Shown here one piece after another: positions 1 through 5,840 of a stretch of 6,470 bases of DNA. Origin of the DNA: Alphaproteobacteria bacterium (GTDB lineage Bacteria; Pseudomonadota; Alphaproteobacteria; UBA9219); NCBI GenBank assembly GCA_028865155.1, contig JAGWKW010000073.1, positions 1-6,470 of the forward strand. Reading direction: 5' to 3'. The notes under the pieces are model-generated. The model was not told the origin of the DNA and made no database searches. It saw only the letters and a program-made list of their open reading frames with translations. Numbering within the stretch: the stretch's first letter is position 1; every line of letters begins with the position of its first letter. Position numbers and translations under genes: made by a program.

Positions 1-9
1 AAGGGTGCG

Positions 10-110
10 GATTCGCCTGAAAAGTTTGTCATTCCGGAAGATTTGCTTTTTCGGAACCGCGCTTGCGCGGGGCCGAAAATGCAAATCTATCCGGAACCCA
101 GTTCGCCTGT
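10..110. repeat. Palindromic dispersed repeat (MITE-like or REP-like hairpin) with flanking direct repeats
   Basis: Bases 32-61 pair with 66-96 as a near-complete hairpin. I count 27 Watson-Crick pairs, three mismatches (47/80, 55/72, 56/71), one bulged base (A89) and a four-base loop CTTG at 62-65. The octamer TTCGCCTG occurs at 12-19 and again at 102-109, outside the two arms, in the manner of a target duplication, although it may simply be part of the repeat unit. The outer sequence (TCATTCCGG ... CCGGAACCCAG) resembles the ends of short palindromic repeats scattered between genes in many proteobacteria. It lies 55 bases past the stop of the minus-strand binding-protein gene, so its transcript would fold there and could protect or end that mRNA. 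It lacks a clean U-tract typical of an intrinsic terminator. That it is repeated elsewhere in the genome is inference. Confidence 0.6.
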
Positions 111-150
111 GACATAAGATATACCCGCGCGATAGGCAAACCGAATTCCG

Positions 151-2031
151 TCATTGCGCCCACCAGGCTTCCATCACATTGCCGTACAGCGACATCTTCT
201 TCGGATGATGCAGCTTGCGCCACGACGCAATATCGTCCGCGCCCAGATAATACAAGGGCACAATATAATCGCCGCGCATCAAAACGCGGTCGAGCGCGTG
301 GCAGTCGGCGACCAGCTCCGCGCGCGTCCTGGCGTCGGGAATGGCGGTGGCCAGCGCATCGACGACCGGGTCGTGAATCCCGGCATAATTGCGGCTGCCT
401 TTCTCTTTCGCGGCAGCGCTGCCCCAAAAATACATCTGCTCGTTGCCGGGCGACAGGGAATTGTACCATTTGACGGCGGTGACATCGTAATCGAAAGACG
501 CGATGCGTTCCTGATATTGCGCGCTATCGACGGTACGTACCGACGCGACGATGCCCAGACGTTTCAGATCGCGGCTCCAGTTCAGCGCGACTTTTTCTTC
601 GCTCGGGTCGCTCAACATGATCTCGAACGCAACCGGCGCGCCTTTCGGCGTATAAAGCCGGTTGTCTTTGATTTTATACCCCGCACCCAGCAGCATCTTT
701 TCCGCTTTCAGCAAATTATCGCGGAACTGCCTTTCGTTTTTCGCCGTCGGTGGCGTCACGGGCGTCGTGAAAATATCGGGCGGCAATTCGGATTTGTACT
801 TGTCCAGAATTTGCAATTCCTCGCCGGTCGGCAAGGGCGGCGCGGCCAGATCCGAATTCGGGAAATAGCTGTCGACGCGCTTATACTGGTCGTGGAACAG
901 GTGCCTGTTCACCCACGAAAAATCGAAACTGTATTGCAAAGCTGCGCGCAAAACAGGATCGGCGAACAAGGCGCGGCGCGTATTCAAAACAAAACCATAG
1001 GCAGGTTCGGTGCGATGGGTCGCAAGCCGCTCCAGCTTTACGCGCCCGTCATGCGCGGCCGGAAAATCGTAACCCGTCGCCCATTTGGTCGGATCGGTCT
1101 CGCGGCGCATGTCGTACTGACCGGCTTTGAAAGCCTGCAACGCGACGGCGTCGTCGCGGTAATAATCGATGCGGATTTTATCGAAATTATAAAGCCCGCG
1201 CTGCGTCGGCAAATCGCGGCCCCAATAATGCGGATCGCGGACATACGTAATCGATCGCCCGACATCCATCGCCGCAATCCTGTAAGGGCCGGAACCGACG
1301 GGAATGCGCAAACTGGTCTGGTTGAACGGGCGGTTCTTCCAGTCATGTTCGGGCAGAACCGGCATCAACCCCATGATCAACGGCATCTCGCGGTCGATAT
1401 GGCCATTGTCGTCGCGCCGGAACCCGAATTCGACGCGTAACCGGGATAGTTTCACCGCATAAGCGACCTTGCTGTAATAGGTGCGGTGGTTGGGCCTTCC
1501 CTTGTCGCGCAAGGTGGTGAAGGAAAACAGAACATCGTTGGCGGTGACGGGAACGCCATCCGAAAAATGCGCGCGCGGGTCGATGTTGAAAATGATGCTG
1601 CTTCTGTCGGGCGCGACCTGCACGCTTTGCGCGATCAATCCATAAAGCGTGAAAGGCTCATCCCAGCTTCGCGCCATCAGGCTCTGATAGATCAGCGACA
1701 TCCCGTCGCCGAGCCCGAACGGCGCCTGCCCGCGCACGATGAACGGGTTCAAACTGTCGAACGTCCCGACCGCACCCAGCTTCAAAATGCCGCCTTTCGG
1801 CGCATCCGGGTTGGCGTAATCGAAATGCGTGAAACCGGGCGGATACAGCGGCTCGCCGACCATCGCGATCGCATAGTGGCGCGGCGGCTCCTGCGCCGCC
1901 GCGGGCGGCGTCGGCGGCGCAGCCTGTTTCGGTGCAGCGGCAGGCGTCGCGGCCCACGTGGCAACGGGCGCGGCAAGAACGGCGCAAAGCGCGAGAATCG
2001 CAGCAAAATTTCGGTTTCTAACCTTCGCCAT
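151..2031 (-). CDS. YejA-like periplasmic peptide-binding protein of an ABC transporter
   Basis: The 626-aa product is an extracellular solute-binding protein of family 5 (SBP_bac_5), of the YejA subgroup that delivers oligopeptides, and in enterobacteria microcin C, to a YejBEF-type inner-membrane importer. E. coli YejA is about 600 aa, so the length fits. Residues 1-27 are a signal peptide (MAKVRNRNF, a hydrophobic core, then cleavage after TWA), followed by a Pro/Ala-rich linker to about residue 50. Family-like stretches are HYAIAMVGEPLYPPGF, FDYANPDAPKGG and GTFDSLNPFIVRG near the N terminus, FSDGVPVTANDVLFSF in the middle, and NEQMYFWGS, NYAGIHDPVVDAL and EAWWAQ at the C terminus. I chose the ATG at 2031; a TTG three codons upstream would only add residues ahead of the signal peptide. 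The ribosome site is weak. No transporter partner gene follows in the 150 bases to the window edge, so it is either the last gene of its operon or an orphan receptor. The substrate cannot be read from the sequence. Confidence 0.93.
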   Translation of the reverse strand: MAKVRNRNFAAILALCAVLAAPVATWAATPAAAPKQAAPPTPPAAAQEPPRHYAIAMVGEPLYPPGFTHFDYANPDAPKGGILKLGAVGTFDSLNPFIVRGQAPFGLGDGMSLIYQSLMARSWDEPFTLYGLIAQSVQVAPDRSSIIFNIDPRAHFSDGVPVTANDVLFSFTTLRDKGRPNHRTYYSKVAYAVKLSRLRVEFGFRRDDNGHIDREMPLIMGLMPVLPEHDWKNRPFNQTSLRIPVGSGPYRIAAMDVGRSITYVRDPHYWGRDLPTQRGLYNFDKIRIDYYRDDAVALQAFKAGQYDMRRETDPTKWATGYDFPAAHDGRVKLERLATHRTEPAYGFVLNTRRALFADPVLRAALQYSFDFSWVNRHLFHDQYKRVDSYFPNSDLAAPPLPTGEELQILDKYKSELPPDIFTTPVTPPTAKNERQFRDNLLKAEKMLLGAGYKIKDNRLYTPKGAPVAFEIMLSDPSEEKVALNWSRDLKRLGIVASVRTVDSAQYQERIASFDYDVTAVKWYNSLSPGNEQMYFWGSAAAKEKGSRNYAGIHDPVVDALATAIPDARTRAELVADCHALDRVLMRGDYIVPLYYLGADDIASWRKLHHPKKMSLYGNVMEAWWAQ

Positions 2032-2066
2032 AAGCCCCAAAATCCGGCAGGAAACTATTTCTCCCT

Positions 2067-2096
2067 TTGTGCCACAGCTGCGGAATGATGTATATT
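2067..2096 (+). promoter_or_regulatory. Possible promoter of the lipoprotein gene
   Basis: A -10-like TATATT at 2091-2096 lies 18 bases after a -35-like TTGTGC at 2067-2072. This would start transcription near 2103, about 40 bases before the lipoprotein ATG. Both boxes differ from the sigma-70 consensus. The region also has to hold the promoter of the divergent binding-protein gene, for which I see no convincing boxes. Confidence 0.35.
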
Positions 2097-2160
2097 ACTA
2101 CCGTTCGAGCCCATATTTTTATTGATAACCGGAGATTGATTATGGATCCATTCCGCAGCT
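2076..2160. repeat. 12-bp perfect inverted repeat enclosing the lipoprotein start site
   Basis: AGCTGCGGAATG at 2076-2087 is the exact reverse complement of CATTCCGCAGCT at 2149-2160. The 61-base spacer holds the proposed -10 box, the Shine-Dalgarno site and the ATG at 2142; the right arm covers codons 3 to 7. If transcription starts upstream of 2076 the mRNA could close a stem around the ribosome site. If it starts near 2103 the left arm would be absent from the mRNA, and the pair could only act as two DNA sites for a binding protein. It could also be chance. Confidence 0.5.
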
Positions 2161-2735
2161 TCCGCCTCGCCGCCAGGAACGTAACCATGCAGGCCAAGAA
2201 ATTTGCCGCCTATATTCGTAATGCGCGCCAGTTTGGTCGTGCTGCGGCAATGGTTGGCATGCTGGCTGGCGCCGCCAGCCTCGGCGGCTGCGCGACAATG
2301 TCGGCGATAGAACAGGCCCCCAATAATATGGTCAATCCTTTCCACCTTGATAGCAGGGCGTGCGTTGACGCTGACGGCCATGCGTCCTTTAATGACGACA
2401 AGACGGACACGCATGTTTTTGGCGATATTTCTGATCCCCTCGCCGCAGCGCAACGCGGCTATGACGTCTATGGCACTTACTGGGGCGATCTCAACGGCGC
2501 TTTGATAAGGGGTAGTGCCAACAAGTGGGAATCGACGATATGGCGCTTCAATCCACAGGACAGCAAAACGACGGTGCGGGAAGCGCAATTCAAGCTAACC
2601 GGCATTCATGGTGCTATTACGCATCTGGTCTACGCTGATAAATTCGCCCCTAACGGTGCGTGTGACTATTATCCCGAGGCGCCTCAATCCGTCCGCCCTT
2701 CTGGCGCGCAGAGCTCGGCGCCCGCGCCCAGGTAG
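2142..2735 (+). CDS. Putative lipoprotein of unknown function
   Basis: This 197-aa protein is not one I recognise. Its N terminus is basic and long (about 33 residues, with several Arg and Lys), followed by a short hydrophobic stretch AAAMVGMLAGAASLGGC. LGGC at residues 47-50 reads as a lipobox with lipidated Cys50, which would anchor the mature protein of about 148 residues in a membrane. The mature part is mixed alpha/beta in character, with aromatic stretches (GYDVYGTYWGDLNG, KWESTIWRFNPQD), two further cysteines, and a low-complexity Pro/Ser/Ala tail over the last 17 or so residues. I chose the ATG at 2142 because GGAG at 2131-2134 sits seven bases upstream. A second ATG at 2187, with AGGA at 2175-2178, would give 182 aa and a more usual n-region. 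The gene stands between a divergent transporter gene and a possible terminator, so it may be its own transcription unit. Confidence 0.75.
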   Translation: MDPFRSFRLAARNVTMQAKKFAAYIRNARQFGRAAAMVGMLAGAASLGGCATMSAIEQAPNNMVNPFHLDSRACVDADGHASFNDDKTDTHVFGDISDPLAAAQRGYDVYGTYWGDLNGALIRGSANKWESTIWRFNPQDSKTTVREAQFKLTGIHGAITHLVYADKFAPNGACDYYPEAPQSVRPSGAQSSAPAPR

Positions 2736-2759
2736 TGAACCAAAATCCCATAGGCTAAG

Positions 2760-2796
2760 GCCGTTGCCGTTCTCAGGCAGCGGCTCTGCTTTCTTG
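2760..2796 (+). terminator. Possible intrinsic terminator after the lipoprotein gene
   Basis: GCCGTTGCC at 2760-2768 pairs with GGCAGCGGC at 2776-2784 as a nine-pair stem containing one G-T wobble, with a seven-base loop. It is followed by the pyrimidine-rich TCTGCTTTCTT at 2785-2795. The position, 25 bases after the lipoprotein stop, is right for a terminator. The interrupted T-tract makes it a weak one. Confidence 0.45.
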
Positions 2797-2867
2797 CCCG
2801 AAATTAACGTCTCGATAAGCTTTTCCCCCCTAATATGGTAAGGCGACGAACATCGGGGAGAGATTCA

Positions 2868-3467
2868 ATGCCTGCAAAGCGCGGCTTTTTTGTCGTTTTT
2901 CTGGCGGTTCTGGCGCTTTCCGTCCTGTCCATCCCGCACCGCGCCTATGCGTCGGTCGATGCCGCGGGCATAACGTCATGCAGCAACGACGGCAACGATC
3001 CCGCCGATGTCGGTTTCCAGCATGCGGCGGCGGCGGCGGGACAGCAGGCTACCCAGGACGCGACAAAAGCCTGGGAAGGGTTTCAGAAAATCGATGCGGC
3101 CGGATCGCAATGCATCGACCAGCTTATGAGCATCTACAACGCTTTTGTCAGTTCGACCGCCTCGCTGACCGATCCGCTCGGCATCATCACCAGCATCTTA
3201 AGTTCGCAAATCACCGGCCTCGTCAATCAGGTCTGTTCGCAAGTCGTCGGTACCATCGGCGGCGCAGGAAACTCCCTCAGCTCGCTCACGCGAATGTGTT
3301 TGCCGTTACCGACTTTCGGCATCGGCGGATGGAATCTTGGCTTGAACATGCCGGGATGCAGCGGCGGAACGCAAATTTCTCCCATCTCGTTCGGGTCGGG
3401 TGGCGCGCAAGGCTCGACGTTCCAGATCCCCTTCAGCGACGTGTCCAACTTCATCGGGAAGCAATAA
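2868..3467 (+). CDS. Secreted cysteine-containing protein of unknown function
   Basis: The 199-aa product begins with a clear Sec signal peptide: MPAKRG, a long hydrophobic core (FFVVFLAVLALSVLSI), and probable cleavage after AYA at residue 28. The mature 171 residues hold five cysteines. An Ala/Gln-rich helical part comes first, then a predicted amphipathic region around CIDQLMSIYNAFVSS and SILSSQITGLVNQVC, then a Gly/Ser-rich C-terminal third (FGIGGWNLGLNMPGC, FGSGGAQGS). I do not recognise a family. The ATG at 2868 is chosen because GGAG at 2857-2860 lies seven bases upstream and the signal peptide then begins correctly; an in-frame ATG at 2835 would add eleven polar residues before it. 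The next gene starts 63 bases after the stop and is also secreted and cysteine-containing, so the two probably act together in the periplasm. A role in a secretion or conjugation machine is inferred from the downstream genes only. Confidence 0.82.
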   Translation: MPAKRGFFVVFLAVLALSVLSIPHRAYASVDAAGITSCSNDGNDPADVGFQHAAAAAGQQATQDATKAWEGFQKIDAAGSQCIDQLMSIYNAFVSSTASLTDPLGIITSILSSQITGLVNQVCSQVVGTIGGAGNSLSSLTRMCLPLPTFGIGGWNLGLNMPGCSGGTQISPISFGSGGAQGSTFQIPFSDVSNFIGKQ

Positions 3468-3530
3468 ACCGATGATCTCGACCGGAAATTATAGGCGATG
3501 CGCGATGAATATGAAAAGAAAGACCTTCCC

Positions 3531-4832
3531 ATGCGCGATATGATGCGCGGCAAATACGCAAGAACGGCGGCAATAGGATTGATAACCGCCCTGTTGGCGA
3601 CAGCATCGCCGCGCCCTGCGCAAGCCTTCGTCGTCGCTTGCCCGGACTGCGACGCTGCTATCACGACGTTGCAAGGCTCCACGCTGGCCCAATGGGCGAT
3701 ACAATTCAAAAACACCATCACCGACGAAATGCAGCGCGCCGCCGGTATCGCCTCTCAACAAATGAGTACCGATCTTCAAGCCAAAGTCAGCACTAAAAAC
3801 ACGCAGTCGCTTGTGGATCAACTCGAATTGTCCGAACTTGACAAAAGCGTGCTCGACATAACCAAACAATACACCACCCATCCTGATAAAACGAAAATTT
3901 GCGACGAAGTCGGCGCGACGCAAGCCCAGGAAGCCATGGGCGGTGGCATGAAGCAACTGGGCGGCCAGATGAACCCCCCCAATCAGAATGTCGGGCAAAC
4001 GCCAGCCAAAGCACTGGCCACAGCCTGCGCCAACGGCAATATCAATCCGGATGAATATCCGGGGCTAAAGCAAGCCTCAACAAACTGCGCCAAGGCCAAT
4101 CCCAATCCGAACCGCTACGATGCTGATATCAATTATGCAACGGTGAGTAGCGACTCGCACATGCAAATACCTGCAGGTATTAGCAGCAAAGATGGCGCTT
4201 TGACTTTGCCGGCCGCTAACAATAGCATGACCGACGATCAGCTCCACTTCCTCGATGCCATGCGGGTTTGCATCAACAAGTTGCCTCCCGCCCCTGCCAG
4301 CTTTGCGGGCGCGCCTGGTAGCGCGCCTGCGTCCCAAGTTACAACCGCAATTCTGGGCGTACACCAGCAACGCATGGACAAACTCGCAGCATCCCCAACT
4401 TATAAGGATTGCGTGGCGACGGTTTTATACAATACGGCTATCCCTCAAGACACGGCCAGCAAAGCCGGCGGTTCTTTCCAAACGTATTATACGGCGGAAG
4501 TTGACGAATGCGAGGCGCTCAATACTCTTAAAATCATGGACGACGGAAAGCTCAGCGACTGCAAAAAGAATGGCATAAGTCTCGCCGACCTGGATAAGCT
4601 CAAAGCCAACCGCTATAGCGGCGACACCTATGCTCAGTATCGTACGACCCTTGTGGGCGAAAATTTGACCCCCGAAGACATCGGCATGTTGAAAGAGCGC
4701 AACATGGATACGAACCTGGTCCTCGACGCGCTGAACCGCATCGAGGCCACGCTTCATGTGATGGCCTTCAACTCGATGCCTGGGGTCAGCGGCGTCGGCC
4801 CGACAGGCCTCGATCAGGCTGTGAAGCCGTAA
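3531..4832 (+). CDS. Secreted CxxC-containing protein of unknown function
   Basis: The 433-aa product has a Sec signal peptide (MRDMMRGKYAR, core TAAIGLITALLATA, cleavage after AQA at residue 32). The mature chain opens with FVVACPDCDAA, a CxxC pair at Cys37 and Cys40 only a few residues from the new N terminus. I count nine cysteines in all, the rest spread singly (for example ICDEV, TACANG, RVCINK, DECEAL, SDCKKN), so disulfide bonding in the periplasm is likely. The first 120 residues look helical, the middle is Asn/Pro/Ala-rich, and the C-terminal half is again helical. There is no thioredoxin-like sequence around the CxxC. I chose the ATG at 3531 because the in-frame ATG at 3498 adds acidic residues (DEYEKKD) ahead of the signal peptide and has its AGG only two bases away; ATGs at 3540 and 3543 are also possible. 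Base composition is poorer in GC than in the flanking genes. The family is unknown; a faint resemblance to VirB5/TrbJ-like minor subunits is not enough to name it. Confidence 0.82.
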   Translation: MRDMMRGKYARTAAIGLITALLATASPRPAQAFVVACPDCDAAITTLQGSTLAQWAIQFKNTITDEMQRAAGIASQQMSTDLQAKVSTKNTQSLVDQLELSELDKSVLDITKQYTTHPDKTKICDEVGATQAQEAMGGGMKQLGGQMNPPNQNVGQTPAKALATACANGNINPDEYPGLKQASTNCAKANPNPNRYDADINYATVSSDSHMQIPAGISSKDGALTLPAANNSMTDDQLHFLDAMRVCINKLPPAPASFAGAPGSAPASQVTTAILGVHQQRMDKLAASPTYKDCVATVLYNTAIPQDTASKAGGSFQTYYTAEVDECEALNTLKIMDDGKLSDCKKNGISLADLDKLKANRYSGDTYAQYRTTLVGENLTPEDIGMLKERNMDTNLVLDALNRIEATLHVMAFNSMPGVSGVGPTGLDQAVKP

Positions 4833-4875
4833 AAAGGGGCTTAACCCCATGTTTCGCGGGTCTTTGCCTTTTTTC
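4831..4875 (+). terminator. Possible terminator after the CxxC protein gene
   Basis: The stop codon runs into AAAAAGG (4831-4837), which pairs with CCTTTTT (4867-4873). Inside lies a small hairpin GGGG-CTTAA-CCCC (4836-4848) that competes for the same two G bases. The downstream T run at 4869-4874 gives a poly-U end. The long interior loop makes this an irregular terminator, but its place between two transcription units is apt. Confidence 0.4.
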
Positions 4876-4905
4876 ACCTTTCCCTAACCATTTCAATGGC
4901 ATTCT

Positions 4906-4934
4906 GCGGTTCCCTGCGCGCCAGGGCTTTCCGC
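4906..4934. promoter_or_regulatory. Interrupted dyad just upstream of the first TATAAT box
   Basis: GCGG (4906-4909) and CCCTG (4912-4916) pair with CAGGG (4922-4926) and CCGC (4931-4934) around the five-base centre CGCGC. The dyad covers the place where a -35 box would sit for the -10 at 4949 and has no T-tract after it, so an operator is more likely than a terminator. It may also be chance in GC-rich sequence. Confidence 0.25.
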
Positions 4935-4948
4935 GCGGGCAAAACGCG

Positions 4949-4954
4949 TATAAT
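4949..4954 (+). promoter_or_regulatory. Perfect -10 box (TATAAT), first of two, for the right-hand operon
   Basis: TATAAT at 4949-4954 matches the sigma-70 -10 consensus exactly and would place a start near 4961, some 50 bases before the ATG at 5013. The -35 position holds only GCTTTC or nearby CTTTCC, a poor match to TTGACA, which hints at dependence on an activator. Confidence 0.5.
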
Positions 4955-4962
4955 GTACGTCG

Positions 4963-4983
4963 CAATAAAACCTCAATAAAACC
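4963..4983. repeat. Tandem direct repeat CAATAAAACC x2
   Basis: CAATAAAACC at 4963-4972 is repeated exactly at 4974-4983, with an 11-base period, one turn of the helix. It lies between the two TATAAT boxes, a layout that fits a regulator binding on one face of the DNA. A simple slippage duplication is the alternative. Confidence 0.6.
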
Positions 4984-4987
4984 GGAA

Positions 4988-4993
4988 TATAAT
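4988..4993 (+). promoter_or_regulatory. Second perfect -10 box (TATAAT) close to the start codon
   Basis: A second exact TATAAT lies 39 bases after the first. It would start transcription near 5000, leaving a leader of only about 13 bases that still carries the AGGA ribosome site (5003-5006). Its -35 position falls in the A-rich tandem repeat and is not consensus-like, so it may be only an A/T-rich coincidence. Confidence 0.35.
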
Positions 4994-5012
4994 CACTAAA
5001 ACAGGAAAAAAT

Positions 5013-5840
5013 ATGCCCGATACGGCGGACAACAAAGCCACGATGCAAACGCTGCTGACCACGTTCCGCGAGGTCGGTCTGCCTCTGTTGCAGGCCATCG
5101 GCGAAGCGCAAGGCGGGCAGGACGGCGCCGCGCCCCCCGATCCGGCGATCCTCGGCACGCTCGTCGATAAAACCGTTCTTCTGACCCAAAAATTATCGGG
5201 CGAACTCGGCGCCAGCGAAGACCAGATCGACGCCTGGGTGCGCTGGGCGATGGCGGGTGCCGCCGCGCAAACAATCGCCTCGGCTTTCAAGGCGTCTGGC
5301 CAGCCGCCCGCCGACGAAGACATCGCGCGCATCGCGCAGACGGCGGCTGCGCTTCAGGACAAATTCAAGGCGCAAATTCCGGCCGGGCAGGAAACGCTTC
5401 CCAACACGGTCGCGACCTTCCGCGCCAAGATGCTCGAAGCTATGGTGCCGGTCGTAGGATCCGTGGCGCAATATTCGTTCGGCCGTTCGGAACACGCGCT
5501 GTTGGCCGAAATCGCCGAAAAGCTCGTCAAGACCGCCGACCAGGTCACGCGCGCGCTCGCACCCACCGGCGCGACGCCGGAAGAATGGCGCCTTCTATGC
5601 TGGCATGTGCTCAAGGCCGCGGGGCAGATTTATACCGAAGCGCATCTGGCCGAATCCGACCGCCTCCTTTGCATGCCCGCCGAAGAACGCGCCGCCTACT
5701 TCGCGCAGCACGGCCAGATGGTGCCGATGCAGCAAGTCTGGCAGGCCTTCAATCAACGCATGGCGATGCTGGCCACGCTTGCGACCTATCTCGACGTTCC
5801 GGAATCGGCACGGCTCGACGCCGCGGCGGGGGGCTGGTGA
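5013..5840 (+). CDS. Alanine-rich cytoplasmic protein of unknown function
   Basis: This 275-aa protein is not recognised. It starts with polar residues (MPDTADNKATMQ), has no signal peptide or membrane segment, and reads as almost wholly alpha-helical with many Ala, Gln and Glu. A proline-containing loop near DGAAPPDPAIL separates an N-terminal helix from the rest. Two cysteines sit in LLCWHVLK and LLCMPAEER. The start is well supported: AGGA at 5003-5006 lies six bases before the ATG, downstream of two TATAAT boxes, and it is the first gene of the operon. Its TGA overlaps the ATG of the lytic transglycosylase gene by one base (TGATG), so the two are translationally coupled and presumably made in fixed proportion. 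A cytoplasmic adaptor or chaperone for the envelope system encoded downstream is a reasonable guess, made from context alone. High GC with strong G/C third positions contrasts with the preceding gene. Confidence 0.8.
   Translation: MPDTADNKATMQTLLTTFREVGLPLLQAIGEAQGGQDGAAPPDPAILGTLVDKTVLLTQKLSGELGASEDQIDAWVRWAMAGAAAQTIASAFKASGQPPADEDIARIAQTAAALQDKFKAQIPAGQETLPNTVATFRAKMLEAMVPVVGSVAQYSFGRSEHALLAEIAEKLVKTADQVTRALAPTGATPEEWRLLCWHVLKAAGQIYTEAHLAESDRLLCMPAEERAAYFAQHGQMVPMQQVWQAFNQRMAMLATLATYLDVPESARLDAAAGGW

Noticed and set aside
154..1440. 428-codon plus-strand open frame opposite the binding-protein gene
   Set aside because: It mirrors the codons of a well-supported YejA-like gene; the product is Arg/Ile-rich without family resemblance, and long antisense frames are common in GC-rich DNA.
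1486..2088. 200-codon plus-strand open frame opposite the start of the binding-protein gene
   Set aside because: Arg-rich, no recognisable domain, and it lies antisense to the signal peptide and N-terminal domain of the real gene.
2055..2588. 177-codon minus-strand open frame over the lipoprotein gene
   Set aside because: The plus-strand frame has a good ribosome site, a lipobox and a coherent protein; the minus frame has none of these and runs through the divergent promoter region.
2821..2840. -10-like TAATAT at 2831 before the 199-aa secreted protein gene
   Set aside because: The nearest -35-like hexamers (TTGCCC at 2794, TTAACG at 2804) are 31 and 21 bases away, too far for a convincing promoter.
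3505..3543. Twelve-codon mini frame (MNMKRKTFPCAI) overlapping the start region of the CxxC protein gene
   Set aside because: Its overlap with the candidate start codons could suggest a leader peptide, but it has no clear ribosome site and is within chance expectation.
3531..4832. Naming the CxxC protein as VirB5, TrbJ or TraW
   Set aside because: Only general helical character and a signal peptide are shared; no diagnostic motif could be seen.
4876..4900. CtrA-like half site in CTAACCATTT
   Set aside because: One half site with a mismatch and no properly spaced partner is not enough to call it.
5585..5839. Upstream extension of the lytic transglycosylase frame
   Set aside because: The added 85 residues are Arg/Pro-rich shadow sequence inside the previous gene, with no signal peptide; the coupled ATG at 5840 explains the domain fully.
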